Below, one piece after another: positions 54,377 to 62,868 of a stretch of DNA of 64,000 nt. Both the position numbers and the translations under genes were made by a program. The stretch is from contig JAFYZH010000021.1 of assembly GCA_017548765.1 (NCBI GenBank), forward strand, positions 42,663-106,662. Direction: 5' to 3'. Origin of the DNA: Lachnospiraceae bacterium (lineage in GTDB: Bacteria; Bacillota; Clostridia; Lachnospirales; Lachnospiraceae). Every line of letters begins with the position of its first letter. Position 1 is the stretch's first letter. The notes below the pieces were generated by a model, which saw nothing but the letters and a program-made list of their open reading frames with translations, was not told where the DNA came from and made no database searches.

Positions 54377-57262
54377 TTACTTGATAAATCCGAAGTCCGA
54401 GAACGGCCAGAAGATCAGGCCTGCCTTCGCCTTGATGGCGTCACTGCTGACGAAATGGTTCGTCCAGAAACGCGAGTCATGACTGTTGTTTCGGTTGTCG
54501 CCCATCACGAAATAGTGATCCGCCGGAATGGTGAATTTCAGTTCTTGCGGCGTTTCCATCAGGATGCCCTTAGGCAGGTAGGGCTCGTCCAGCTTATACT
54601 CGGTTCCGCCCTTCGGCGTAATATAAACCGCATTATCGGCGATACGGATCGTCTCGCCCGGCAAACCGATGATACGCTTGATGAACAGGCGCTTCGGGTC
54701 ATCCGGGTACTCGAAGATGATGACGTCACCGCGCTTCGGCGAGGAGAATATGTAGGCCAGACGGAAGCCGAACAGGCGGTCGCCGACATTGACCGTGGGC
54801 TGCATGGATTCCGAAGGAACCACAGCCGAGATGATCACAAACTTCACCAACAGGAGGGCAATGATCACAGGAAGGACGATAACGAATAAGAAGTCCTTCA
54901 GCAAACTCTTGAGTCTGGAACCCTTCTTCTTTTTCTCGAATTTGTATTCGAACGGATCCTGGTCGAGTTTCGGGTCGAAAGCGACCGGGTCGGCCAATGA
55001 GGGCCGCTTCGCCGCGATACGCTGGGATGCGGTCATCGGACGCTGACGCTCAGGCGAAGGCATCGCGTCGTCCGGTTTCGGGTTGCTACCGTACGAAGTG
55101 CGGACAGCGCCCATATGCTCGGTGGCGCGCTGCTCTTCCTTGCGGGCGGCTTCCGCCACAGCGGCGCGCTGACGCGCGTTTTTCTGCGCAGCCATCGCTG
55201 CGATCTCCTCCGCGTAGGAGGTATGCTCCTCGGGGCGCTTCTGGGAAGCATCGCTTAAGTCGCGCACAGCGTGCGGATCGGCTTCCACGGTATTGCGGAA
55301 CTCTAAGGAGTCTTCGATATCTTCATTTTCCAAAATGTCGTCGAGAACATCCACATTGATGACTTCGACGGTGTCAGAGCCGGTCTCCAAAACGGGGCCT
55401 TCGACCTGACGACGTGTCACGCGGCGCGTACCGGACCCGGCGCGCTTCGCGGTGGTCTGTTCGGTCTTCGCGGTCGAAGCAGCGGGCTTCGCTTCCTCTT
55501 CGGCCTGAGAGACGGGGCTTTCCGCACCCTGTGCAGACTGGGCAGATGCCGCGGCTGCGTCTTCAGGCGCTTCGGCGCTGATCGGACGCTTTCTGCGGGG
55601 ACGCGCTTCGCCGGCGGGCTTTGCTACGCTGTCATCCGGCATAACATCGTCGATCGGAGGACGCTTTCTGCGTACCGGACGAACGACGGGAGGCTCCTCC
55701 TCGGAGGTCGGTGTGGCAGGTTTTGCGGCCTGCGGCTCCTCAGCGGCCGGTGCGGCGGGTTCGCTTGCAGGCTTCGCTGTTTCCGGAGTTTTCGCCTTAC
55801 TGCCGGCCTTCGCATCCTCGCGCGCAAAGAAGGCGGAGATCGCGTTCGCTACATCGTCGGTGCTGGTTGCATTTGCCGCTTCCTCCTCTTCAGGAGAAAC
55901 TGCTAACTTTCTGCGCTTGCGTCCAGCGGCATTCTCCGTGCCGTCAGTGTTACTCATATTGTTAAGAGCGTTCGCGATGACTGCTTCCAGACTGTCATCC
56001 TCGGACGCGTTTTTCTTACTCTTGGAACTCCGCTTACGCTTTGTGGACTGCGTGTTGAGCGGGAGCGTGAATTCGGAATCATTATCCGTGCTGGCATAAT
56101 CGCTAACATCGGCATAGATCGAAGATGTGCCTTCCGCCTCGCTGCCGCGCATGTCGGAGAAATCCATGTCATTCGCGTAATCTGCGTGGCCAATGAAATC
56201 CGCAGGGGATTCGGTGTAGGCCGTATTCTGGTTCGCGAAGAGGTTCTCGGGCATCTCGAAGGGAATCGAGAAGGGAGAAGCCTCGGTTGCGGTCGCTTCG
56301 GAAGCGGGGGTCTCGACGGTAGCTTCCGGTTCTAATGCGGGAGTTTCGGCAACAACGTCGAGGTCCGGGGTGACATCGATCTTTAATTCGGGGTCTGGTG
56401 TTACCTGTGCTTCTTGCGGTTTTTCTTCCTCGACGGGTCGTACGCTCTCCTCGAGCCTGGCCGACTCCTTCGACACTCCGGCCGAAGCCTCGGAAGAGTC
56501 TGGATTTTCATTTGGTTCAGGGCCGGTCACCGTTTTCTTACCATGCATCGTCGTGCGCGGCTTCTTCGGCTTCGCCTTGGATTTTGAGGATTTTTTCTTA
56601 CTGCGGTTCGTAAGGGAAGGCTCTTCCTTAACTTCCTCCTCCGGAACCTCACGTCCGGTCACGGACGCTGCAACGGCCGGCTCCTCAGGCCGGTAGGATG
56701 TATTTTCCGCTGTCGCATACGGCGGCAGGTCTAATTCTTCATCGGGGATCACCGCTCCGTCATCGTTATCAAAGGAGGGATCCTTACGCGGAGCGTTGTA
56801 CGGGGTAACGACTTCGAGGGGGATGAACTTTCCGTCGTCTTCAAACGGGATGGTATCCGAAGCATCGAAAGAGAAACCGATCTCGAAATCTTCGTCGGTG
56901 TCATCCGCTTCCGAACCGGAAACGCTGTACTCCGAAGCATCGATAAACGGGGTATCGTCGATACCTTGAAGAGCCATGATGTTTTCTTCCATCTCTTTCA
57001 GGATCGAATTTGATTCGTCCTCACTCGGAAATGATGTATTTTCATGCGTTGCAAACGGCTTTAAGACCACGTTCATAGTGGCCTCGTCCGGTTGCGTCCT
57101 GGTTGTCATATACTCGGTGGCGTCGATCCCGCCGCTGCTTTCCACATGGGGGATCTGACTTAATGCATCCAGTTCATCGGCGCTTATGGTAAAGTCTTTA
57201 TCCCGGTCGATCGCGGCCTGACTCACCAAATCGTCAAAGTACTTATCGGCACGTTCATCCAT
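54377..57262 (-). CDS. lepB: Signal peptidase I with a giant disordered N-terminal extension
   Basis: A 961-residue protein. The last 175 residues are a full type I signal peptidase: one membrane helix (about 790-810), catalytic Ser819 in VPSESMQPT, catalytic Lys862 in FIKRIIGLPGE, and GDNRNNSHDSR. It removes signal peptides outside the membrane. Before this are about 780 residues rich in Asp, Glu, Pro, Ala and Ser, presumably cytoplasmic and disordered, with basic patches such as KSKAKPKKPR and RRKRP repeated. The frame is open and codon use matches neighbours, so the extension is real. Usual length is 170-300 residues. Its own promoter lies at 57324. Confidence 0.93.
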   Translation of the reverse strand: MDERADKYFDDLVSQAAIDRDKDFTISADELDALSQIPHVESSGGIDATEYMTTRTQPDEATMNVVLKPFATHENTSFPSEDESNSILKEMEENIMALQGIDDTPFIDASEYSVSGSEADDTDEDFEIGFSFDASDTIPFEDDGKFIPLEVVTPYNAPRKDPSFDNDDGAVIPDEELDLPPYATAENTSYRPEEPAVAASVTGREVPEEEVKEEPSLTNRSKKKSSKSKAKPKKPRTTMHGKKTVTGPEPNENPDSSEASAGVSKESARLEESVRPVEEEKPQEAQVTPDPELKIDVTPDLDVVAETPALEPEATVETPASEATATEASPFSIPFEMPENLFANQNTAYTESPADFIGHADYANDMDFSDMRGSEAEGTSSIYADVSDYASTDNDSEFTLPLNTQSTKRKRSSKSKKNASEDDSLEAVIANALNNMSNTDGTENAAGRKRRKLAVSPEEEEAANATSTDDVANAISAFFAREDAKAGSKAKTPETAKPASEPAAPAAEEPQAAKPATPTSEEEPPVVRPVRRKRPPIDDVMPDDSVAKPAGEARPRRKRPISAEAPEDAAAASAQSAQGAESPVSQAEEEAKPAASTAKTEQTTAKRAGSGTRRVTRRQVEGPVLETGSDTVEVINVDVLDDILENEDIEDSLEFRNTVEADPHAVRDLSDASQKRPEEHTSYAEEIAAMAAQKNARQRAAVAEAARKEEQRATEHMGAVRTSYGSNPKPDDAMPSPERQRPMTASQRIAAKRPSLADPVAFDPKLDQDPFEYKFEKKKKGSRLKSLLKDFLFVIVLPVIIALLLVKFVIISAVVPSESMQPTVNVGDRLFGFRLAYIFSSPKRGDVIIFEYPDDPKRLFIKRIIGLPGETIRIADNAVYITPKGGTEYKLDEPYLPKGILMETPQELKFTIPADHYFVMGDNRNNSHDSRFWTNHFVSSDAIKAKAGLIFWPFSDFGFIK

Positions 57263-57323
57263 AGTGTCATCACCAATCCTTATTTTCTACCCGCATAGGG
57301 AAGCGGGCATATACCTTTACAAT

Positions 57324-57352
57324 ATTATATCACAGAATCTCCACGATGTGAA
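57324..57352 (-). promoter_or_regulatory. lepB promoter
   Basis: On the minus strand TTCACA (57352-57347), 17 bp, TATAAT (57329-57324). Confidence 0.7.
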
Positions 57353-57370
57353 CAATGAATTTGACACAAA

Positions 57371-57406
57371 GAAACGGCGGAGTACCGAAAGGTACTCCGC
57401 CGTTTC
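57371..57406 (-). terminator. Terminator of the sigma/anti-sigma operon
   Basis: A 16-bp perfect stem (57371-57386 with 57391-57406) and GAAA loop, with a short T-rich tail on the minus strand. It lies just upstream of the lepB promoter. Confidence 0.75.
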
Positions 57407-57424
57407 TCGAATGGATATGCTATA

Positions 57425-58867
57425 TTAGTTATTCTGCTGATCCAGGTAGTCCTTCCATTTTTTGAAGGCTTCGAAGTATTCGATCACTTCTTCAAGCGGC
57501 ATGCCGTCGTACATTTTCAGGCGGGGCATATCGCTTTCGTCCGGCTTCGTTGTGTCGGCCGGGGAGAGGATACTCAGTTTCGCGACCTCCTCATTCAGCA
57601 TGTAAAGAGGGGCAAAACACTGCTGGCAGTTTGTGGGCGTTCCGGCAGGGAAGACCAACTTTCCGTCGTCGATCGCGAGATACTCGATCTCACGGTTTTG
57701 GGTGTAAGCAGGGAGGCAGTAGGCACCTTCCAAGTGTTGGATAGTCGCCCCGGGGTATGGGATATCACCTCTTCGGATGATGATCATATCATGGGAAGCG
57801 ATCTCTTCAGCATATTGGACGGGAACGAGGATGCCTTGCAGGTTTGTGATGGGAACCGTATATCCCTGCATTTCCGTGCCTCCGCCGAGGGAAATATATA
57901 AGTACGGATCGTTCGTGTAGCGAACACTGCAGGACACCTCGACTAATTCAAGTGGATCGTCCGTATGGGTGCCCAATGTTGCACGATAGCCATTCTTGTT
58001 ATAAGACAGATCCTCCAGGATCATGTACTGCGTTTTCGCCGCATCGTAAGCATTTTCCGGATCGGGGAACACACCTCGCATCACCACGGGATCGGTTTTT
58101 TCTTTCGCGAAGTTATACAGGGGAAGCACTTCGTCCGATTGGATCATTCTTCCGCCGTAACTGAGCCATTTTTCACGAACGGCTGTTTCCGAAAGGATAT
58201 AGTAGGAGTATATATACGTTCCGTACGAGTAGCAGGCGATCGTATATTTGCAATCCGAAGACTCGCGGTGTGTCTTATCTTTCGTGGCGGTGCCGGAGAC
58301 GCTCTTTACTGCATTTAAGAACTCATCCAGGCCAGCCCTATTAATGATGCTCATGGAATAGCCGGCCGTTACATCGTAGATCATGATGTGGGTGATCTCT
58401 TCCTCCGGAACGTACAGATGATATGCCGGTTCTACGGCGATCGTCGACTCTGTAGGGGCGGTAGTTGCCGGATCGGCGAGGGTGTCGTTGTTTGCGACAT
58501 CGATAGCCGTCGTTTTATCTTCGGTCTCCGTAGACGATTTTGTATCTGCGACTCCCACGATGGGAGCGTCCGCTTTGTGGAACATCTTATAGGCATAGAC
58601 GCCTCCGAGAAATGCTACCAAAACAGCGGCAGAAACGAGAATGGCCGTGATAACATTCGGCATGACTCGCGAGCGTTTCAGCGGTGTGACAGGAGTGTTT
58701 TCCTGCGCGTCGAACCCTATGTCGAGTACGAGGTCGTCCGTATTACCTTCGGCTTTACTGCCTTTTATGGTCTGATGTTGAGCGGAAGCGGCATCTGCCT
58801 GCTCCGCATTTTTGATATATTTATTGTTGATGTTTCCGATCGCGTCGAATAGATCGTGTTCGGTCAT
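57425..58867 (-). CDS. Putative membrane anti-sigma factor with large outer domain
   Basis: A 480-residue single-pass protein. The N-terminus (LFDAIGNINNKYIKNAE) resembles anti-sigma regulators found beside ECF sigma genes in Clostridia. A membrane helix lies at about residues 72-94, followed by a linker and a long outer domain without a recognised motif. It overlaps the sigma gene as ATGA, so the pair is coupled. The anti-sigma role is inferred from the position and N-terminus. Its GGAGG ribosome binding site lies at the end of the sigma gene. Confidence 0.75.
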   Translation of the reverse strand: MTEHDLFDAIGNINNKYIKNAEQADAASAQHQTIKGSKAEGNTDDLVLDIGFDAQENTPVTPLKRSRVMPNVITAILVSAAVLVAFLGGVYAYKMFHKADAPIVGVADTKSSTETEDKTTAIDVANNDTLADPATTAPTESTIAVEPAYHLYVPEEEITHIMIYDVTAGYSMSIINRAGLDEFLNAVKSVSGTATKDKTHRESSDCKYTIACYSYGTYIYSYYILSETAVREKWLSYGGRMIQSDEVLPLYNFAKEKTDPVVMRGVFPDPENAYDAAKTQYMILEDLSYNKNGYRATLGTHTDDPLELVEVSCSVRYTNDPYLYISLGGGTEMQGYTVPITNLQGILVPVQYAEEIASHDMIIIRRGDIPYPGATIQHLEGAYCLPAYTQNREIEYLAIDDGKLVFPAGTPTNCQQCFAPLYMLNEEVAKLSILSPADTTKPDESDMPRLKMYDGMPLEEVIEYFEAFKKWKDYLDQQNN

Positions 58868-59424
58868 AGCGGGTAGCCTCCTTCCTTGAGAGCCTTTTTG
58901 AGATCTTTTCGCATCCGAAATAATAAACTCTTGATCTGACTTTGGGTCATGTGATACTGCTTTCCGATATCCTCGATCGAGTCACAGAACCAATATCGCC
59001 TGACGAAGATGTTCTGCTGTAACTGTGTGCGGGTATCTAAAAAAGCTTCGATGATCCGGGTGATATCCTCACTCGTCAGCTTATCTTCGACCTCCATTTC
59101 CGGGGAAATGCAATCCTGCAATTCATCGGTGAGCTCGCAAGCCACGAACTTCCGCTTCTTTCGCTGGGACTCCTTAAAACGGTTGATCGCGATCGCACGG
59201 GTGATCTTACCTAAAAAGGCAAAGAAATAATCACGCGGTTCGTGCGGAGGGATCCGCTTCCACGCTTCGAAATAAGTGTCGTTCTCGCATTCCTTAGCGA
59301 TCTCACGATCGGACGTGATCCCGTAAGCGATGCCCCGAAGCCGTACACCGTATTTCTCGGAGGTCTGCTTTATGGCGTTCTCATCTCTCGATAAGAACAG
59401 GTCAATGATATCATTATCTTCCAA
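58864..59424 (-). CDS. ECF-type RNA polymerase sigma factor
   Basis: A 186-residue sigma-70 family factor. Region 2 is IIDLFLSRDENAIKQ to YFFAFLGKITRAIAINRFKE, and region 4 is FVRRYWFCDSIEDIGKQYHMTQSQIKSLLFRMRKDL (quoted by parts). A TTG at 59424 after AGAGGAGA is favoured because the protein then starts LEDNDIIDLFL; the longer ATG start at 59457 is possible. It directs transcription in answer to an envelope signal held by the neighbouring anti-sigma protein. Confidence 0.9.
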   Translation of the reverse strand: MEDNDIIDLFLSRDENAIKQTSEKYGVRLRGIAYGITSDREIAKECENDTYFEAWKRIPPHEPRDYFFAFLGKITRAIAINRFKESQRKKRKFVACELTDELQDCISPEMEVEDKLTSEDITRIIEAFLDTRTQLQQNIFVRRYWFCDSIEDIGKQYHMTQSQIKSLLFRMRKDLKKALKEGGYPL

Positions 59425-59590
59425 GGGGATGTCTCCTCTCTTAATTAAGGCCTTCATTATCTATATCAACAAATGTACGCGTTGGTTGCACGGTTTTTCG
59501 GTTTTTCGCCCCAAAAGTTAAAAAAACCGGATTCAATCCTATGGTAGCATAGTTTTTCAAGGGTGTGAACAGGGAAAGTGCATGATTTCC

Positions 59591-59619
59591 TTGCGATTTT
59601 CGGTGAAATAGAGTAATAT
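59591..59619 (+). promoter_or_regulatory. Promoter of the large anchored-protein gene
   Basis: TTGCGA (59591-59596), 17 bp, TAATAT (59614-59619). Confidence 0.6.
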
Positions 59620-59656
59620 GGTAGCGTGAGGCCGCGTGCGGCCGAAAGGATCCTAT

Positions 59657-62194
59657 ATGAAACACGTTTGGTTACGATATTTTCTGCTCGTGCTCCTGTT
59701 TATTCTGCTGGGCGTGGGCTATCTGATCTTCACGGGCCGTCGCTCGGGAGAGAAGATGACATTTCGCGATACACAGCCGGAGGCATTCCCCCTGGTTTCT
59801 TTTTTGTACGATAAATACGAGATGAACACCCTGTATGGGTATGCGAAGCCGGAGGGTTCGCTGGCTTCCTATTATGTGCATGACACGATCTGTCCGATGA
59901 ACGAGGATCACGACATCACGATCCGCGTCCGCGAGAATTCCAAAGAAGTCATCGGCGCCTATTTCCAGTTGTACGATATGGCGGGAGAGCGTCTCTACGA
60001 GGAGCAGGAGCTCACCCTGACGAAGGACGGAAACCGCATCCTTAAGATCGAATGTAATCCGACGAACCTGCTGGGACAGGGCGAGGAAGGTCTGTTCTGT
60101 CTCTTCCTGAAGCTGGACGACGGCCGCGTGGCTTTCTACCCGACGCGCGTGGCCTACTACGAGGGAACTCCGCTCGATGAAGCATTTACCCTGTCCACCT
60201 CTATGATCGAGGCGATGCTGAGTAAGAACACAATCTCCCTGCAGCAGTACATGAGCTTTACGGGCAGCGACGCGCAGATGAACTTGAACCACGTGACGAT
60301 GGAATCGACGCCGCGTCAGGCGACGTGGGCGGGCCTGGAGCCGCGTGTTTCGAATGAACGCACGTTGCGCATCTACGAGATCAGTGCCTCGCAGATCGAA
60401 TTTTCCTGGTTGTACACGGCAAATACGACCGAAAACGCGAAGGAGATCTACTACGACGTAGAAGAGTATTTCTCGATCCGCAGACGAAGCGAGAAGAATT
60501 ATATATTGGCGTACGAGCGCTTTATGCAGGAGAAGTTCCCGACGGATGACCGCTGCATGGGTACGACGTCCATCCTCCTGGGCATCCAGGACCGGGACAA
60601 TGTCTCCATGTTTAAGGACGCCTCCGGTAAGAAGGTCGCATTTACCGTGGACCACGCGGTGTACACCTACAACTACACGAACAATGAAATGACGCAGGTG
60701 CTGGCGTTCGACGCCGGGACCGTGAATTCGCATGTCCGCGACCGGATGTATCAGGTGAAGATCCTGAACATGAACGAGAACGGCGATCTGAACCTGGCGA
60801 TGAACGGATATTTTCCGAGTGGAAGCCACGAGGGCGAATGCGGTCTGGCCCTGTACTATTACGATAATGAGCACAATGCCCTTAAGGAGGTCAGCTTCGT
60901 CCGCCTGCAGGGCAGTTACGAGTACGCGATCGAGAAGAGTTCGCACCTTTTGTACGCGAGCGATGACGGCCTGTATTACTACGAGTTCGGCGGCGTGATC
61001 TATTCGATCGACCGAAAGAGCGGTGAGTCGCAGGTCGTGGCGCGTGACGTTTCGGACCGCCCGCGTGTCAGCGCCGACGGAGCATTTGCCGCGTGGGACG
61101 CTTCCGGCGAGCCTTCGGTGATCTACATTTTGGATATGGAGATCGGCCGCATCCATAAGTTCGAAAAGCCGGGTGAGGAGATCACGGCCCTGGGCTTTAT
61201 CGAGCACGACCTGGTCTACTCCGTGTGGGCGAAGACCGACTACAGGACGGTCGTTTTCGATGCGGTTCCCCTGATGAAGAGCGTGCACATCCTGGACAGC
61301 GAGATGAACGAGCAGATGGCGTATGCGAAGGACGGTGTTTACATCGAGAGCGTCGATATGGAGCAGTATTCGGCGGTCCTGCATCGTGTGCGTGAGTTGG
61401 AGAACGGCACGTTTGAGCAGCTGAGTGAGGACGTCCTGACCTACACCGAGCACGATACGAAAAACGAGACCATCGCGCTAAAGGTATCCGGATCGAACAT
61501 CAAATTCAACTATTACTATATTAATTTTGGTAAGGCGATCTCTACGTCGCAGATCTTCGGCCGCAACCAGAGTCGCCTGCTTTCGAACGAGCCGCGTACG
61601 GCGACTTTGATGTCCGACGACGAGCACGACCGTTACACGGCATATTACGCCGGAAGGCGGATCCTGTCATCGGACGACCTGGCGCCTGCGATCGAGGCGG
61701 TCTATGACTCCATGGGCGTGGTCCTGGAGGGCCACGAGGTCGCATGGAGCCGTGGCAGCCGTAATCTGTACGTGACGCTTACGATGCCGGAAACGGAGAA
61801 ACTGGCAGAGGAGGCCATGGATCCGAAGGACAGCCTCGAGATGTCGCTTCTGGTCATGAAGCAGTATGAGAAGGGCGCGGCCGATGTAAACATCGCCCAG
61901 ATGCTCGTGCAGAATGCTTCCGTGGTCACGATGATGCAGGAACTCTTCGGCGATCGCATGGTGAACCTGAGCGGCTGCAGCACGACGCAGATCCTGTACT
62001 ACATGCATCTGCGCCATCCGGTGCTGGCGCTGACGGATAACGGCCGGCGCGCCGTCGTCCTCTACGGATACAACTCCGTTTATGTTTACGTTTACGATCC
62101 CGTGACCGGTGAGAAATCCCGTCTGGATTTCACCTCGGGCGCGGCAGACGAATATTTCGAACCTTCCGGCAACCTGTTTATCAGCGTCCGATAG
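59657..62194 (+). CDS. Membrane-anchored protein, unknown function, beta-propeller-like outer part
   Basis: About 845 residues from ATG 59657, behind GAAAGGA. One signal-anchor helix (about residues 5-25), then an outer region of some 800 residues. The stretch about 300-600 repeats strands such as HLLYASDDGLYYYEFGGVIYSIDRKSGESQVV, which read like beta-propeller blades. No catalytic motif seen. Upstream ATGs lack ribosome binding sites. It is transcribed divergently from the sigma/anti-sigma pair and may belong to its regulon. Confidence 0.7.
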   Translation: MKHVWLRYFLLVLLFILLGVGYLIFTGRRSGEKMTFRDTQPEAFPLVSFLYDKYEMNTLYGYAKPEGSLASYYVHDTICPMNEDHDITIRVRENSKEVIGAYFQLYDMAGERLYEEQELTLTKDGNRILKIECNPTNLLGQGEEGLFCLFLKLDDGRVAFYPTRVAYYEGTPLDEAFTLSTSMIEAMLSKNTISLQQYMSFTGSDAQMNLNHVTMESTPRQATWAGLEPRVSNERTLRIYEISASQIEFSWLYTANTTENAKEIYYDVEEYFSIRRRSEKNYILAYERFMQEKFPTDDRCMGTTSILLGIQDRDNVSMFKDASGKKVAFTVDHAVYTYNYTNNEMTQVLAFDAGTVNSHVRDRMYQVKILNMNENGDLNLAMNGYFPSGSHEGECGLALYYYDNEHNALKEVSFVRLQGSYEYAIEKSSHLLYASDDGLYYYEFGGVIYSIDRKSGESQVVARDVSDRPRVSADGAFAAWDASGEPSVIYILDMEIGRIHKFEKPGEEITALGFIEHDLVYSVWAKTDYRTVVFDAVPLMKSVHILDSEMNEQMAYAKDGVYIESVDMEQYSAVLHRVRELENGTFEQLSEDVLTYTEHDTKNETIALKVSGSNIKFNYYYINFGKAISTSQIFGRNQSRLLSNEPRTATLMSDDEHDRYTAYYAGRRILSSDDLAPAIEAVYDSMGVVLEGHEVAWSRGSRNLYVTLTMPETEKLAEEAMDPKDSLEMSLLVMKQYEKGAADVNIAQMLVQNASVVTMMQELFGDRMVNLSGCSTTQILYYMHLRHPVLALTDNGRRAVVLYGYNSVYVYVYDPVTGEKSRLDFTSGAADEYFEPSGNLFISVR

Positions 62195-62218
62195 GTCACA
62201 TTGTACTTCGAAAAATAC

Positions 62219-62247
62219 TTGCTTTTCTGTGGCCAATGTGCTAATAT
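62219..62247 (+). promoter_or_regulatory. pheB-hom promoter
   Basis: TTGCTT (62219-62224), 17 bp, TAATAT (62242-62247). The 130-nt leader holds two small inverted repeats (ATGTA-AA-TACAT and GCACA-AATAG-TGTGC) and no known riboswitch. Confidence 0.65.
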
Positions 62248-62381
62248 CTTCCATGTAAATACATTTGTCCACTGTACGCGCACAAATAGTGTGCATTGTC
62301 CGAGTGTGAGGAACAAATCGGGCGATGAAGTACGCAGGACATGTATTTGCGGAGCAGAGACCTGCGGAGAGGAGGATGGCC

Positions 62382-62825
62382 ATGGACGAAGATAATCGGT
62401 ACTATGTCGTAAAGAAGCGTGCATTGCCCGAGGTTCTGTGGAAGGTCGTGGAGGCGAAGCGCCTTTTGGAGACCGGACGCGTCGGAACCATCAACGAGGC
62501 AGTGGACCGGATCGGCTTAAGCCGCAGTTCGTTTTACAAGTATAAGGATGACATCCTTCCGTTCCACGAGAACATGAAGGGTAAGACGGTCACCTATATC
62601 CTGCAGATGGAGGATATGCCCGGCGTGCTGTCCGGCGTTCTGAAGAAGATCGCGGATTACCGGATGAACCTTCTGACCATCCATCAGGCCGTGCCGATCA
62701 ATGGCGTGGCGACGCTGACGCTCAGTGTCGACGTGCTCAGGGAGTCCGGCGATGTGGCGGCGATGGTCAGCGAGATCGAAGCGATGGACGGGATCTACTA
62801 CATGAAGGTCCTGGCCCGCGAGTAA
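62382..62825 (+). CDS. pheB: ACT domain-containing protein (PheB/UPF0735)
   Basis: A 147-residue cytoplasmic protein with an N-terminal helix-turn-helix-like segment (GTINEAVDRIGLSRSSFYKY) and a C-terminal ACT domain (TYILQMEDMPGVLSGVLKKI...MNLLTIHQ) that usually binds amino acids. The pairing with hom (44 bp downstream) is the standard Firmicute arrangement, so it probably regulates aspartate-family flux. ATG 62382 follows GGAGG by six; longer in-frame starts are less likely. Confidence 0.88.
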   Translation: MDEDNRYYVVKKRALPEVLWKVVEAKRLLETGRVGTINEAVDRIGLSRSSFYKYKDDILPFHENMKGKTVTYILQMEDMPGVLSGVLKKIADYRMNLLTIHQAVPINGVATLTLSVDVLRESGDVAAMVSEIEAMDGIYYMKVLARE

Positions 62826-62868
62826 GCGGTCGATGCTGTGCAACAGGTGAAATAGAAAGGCAAAAGAT

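Noticed and set aside
59672-61453. 593-codon minus-strand frame
   Set aside because: Shadow of the anchored-protein gene; His/Leu/Val/Arg-rich like other antisense frames here.
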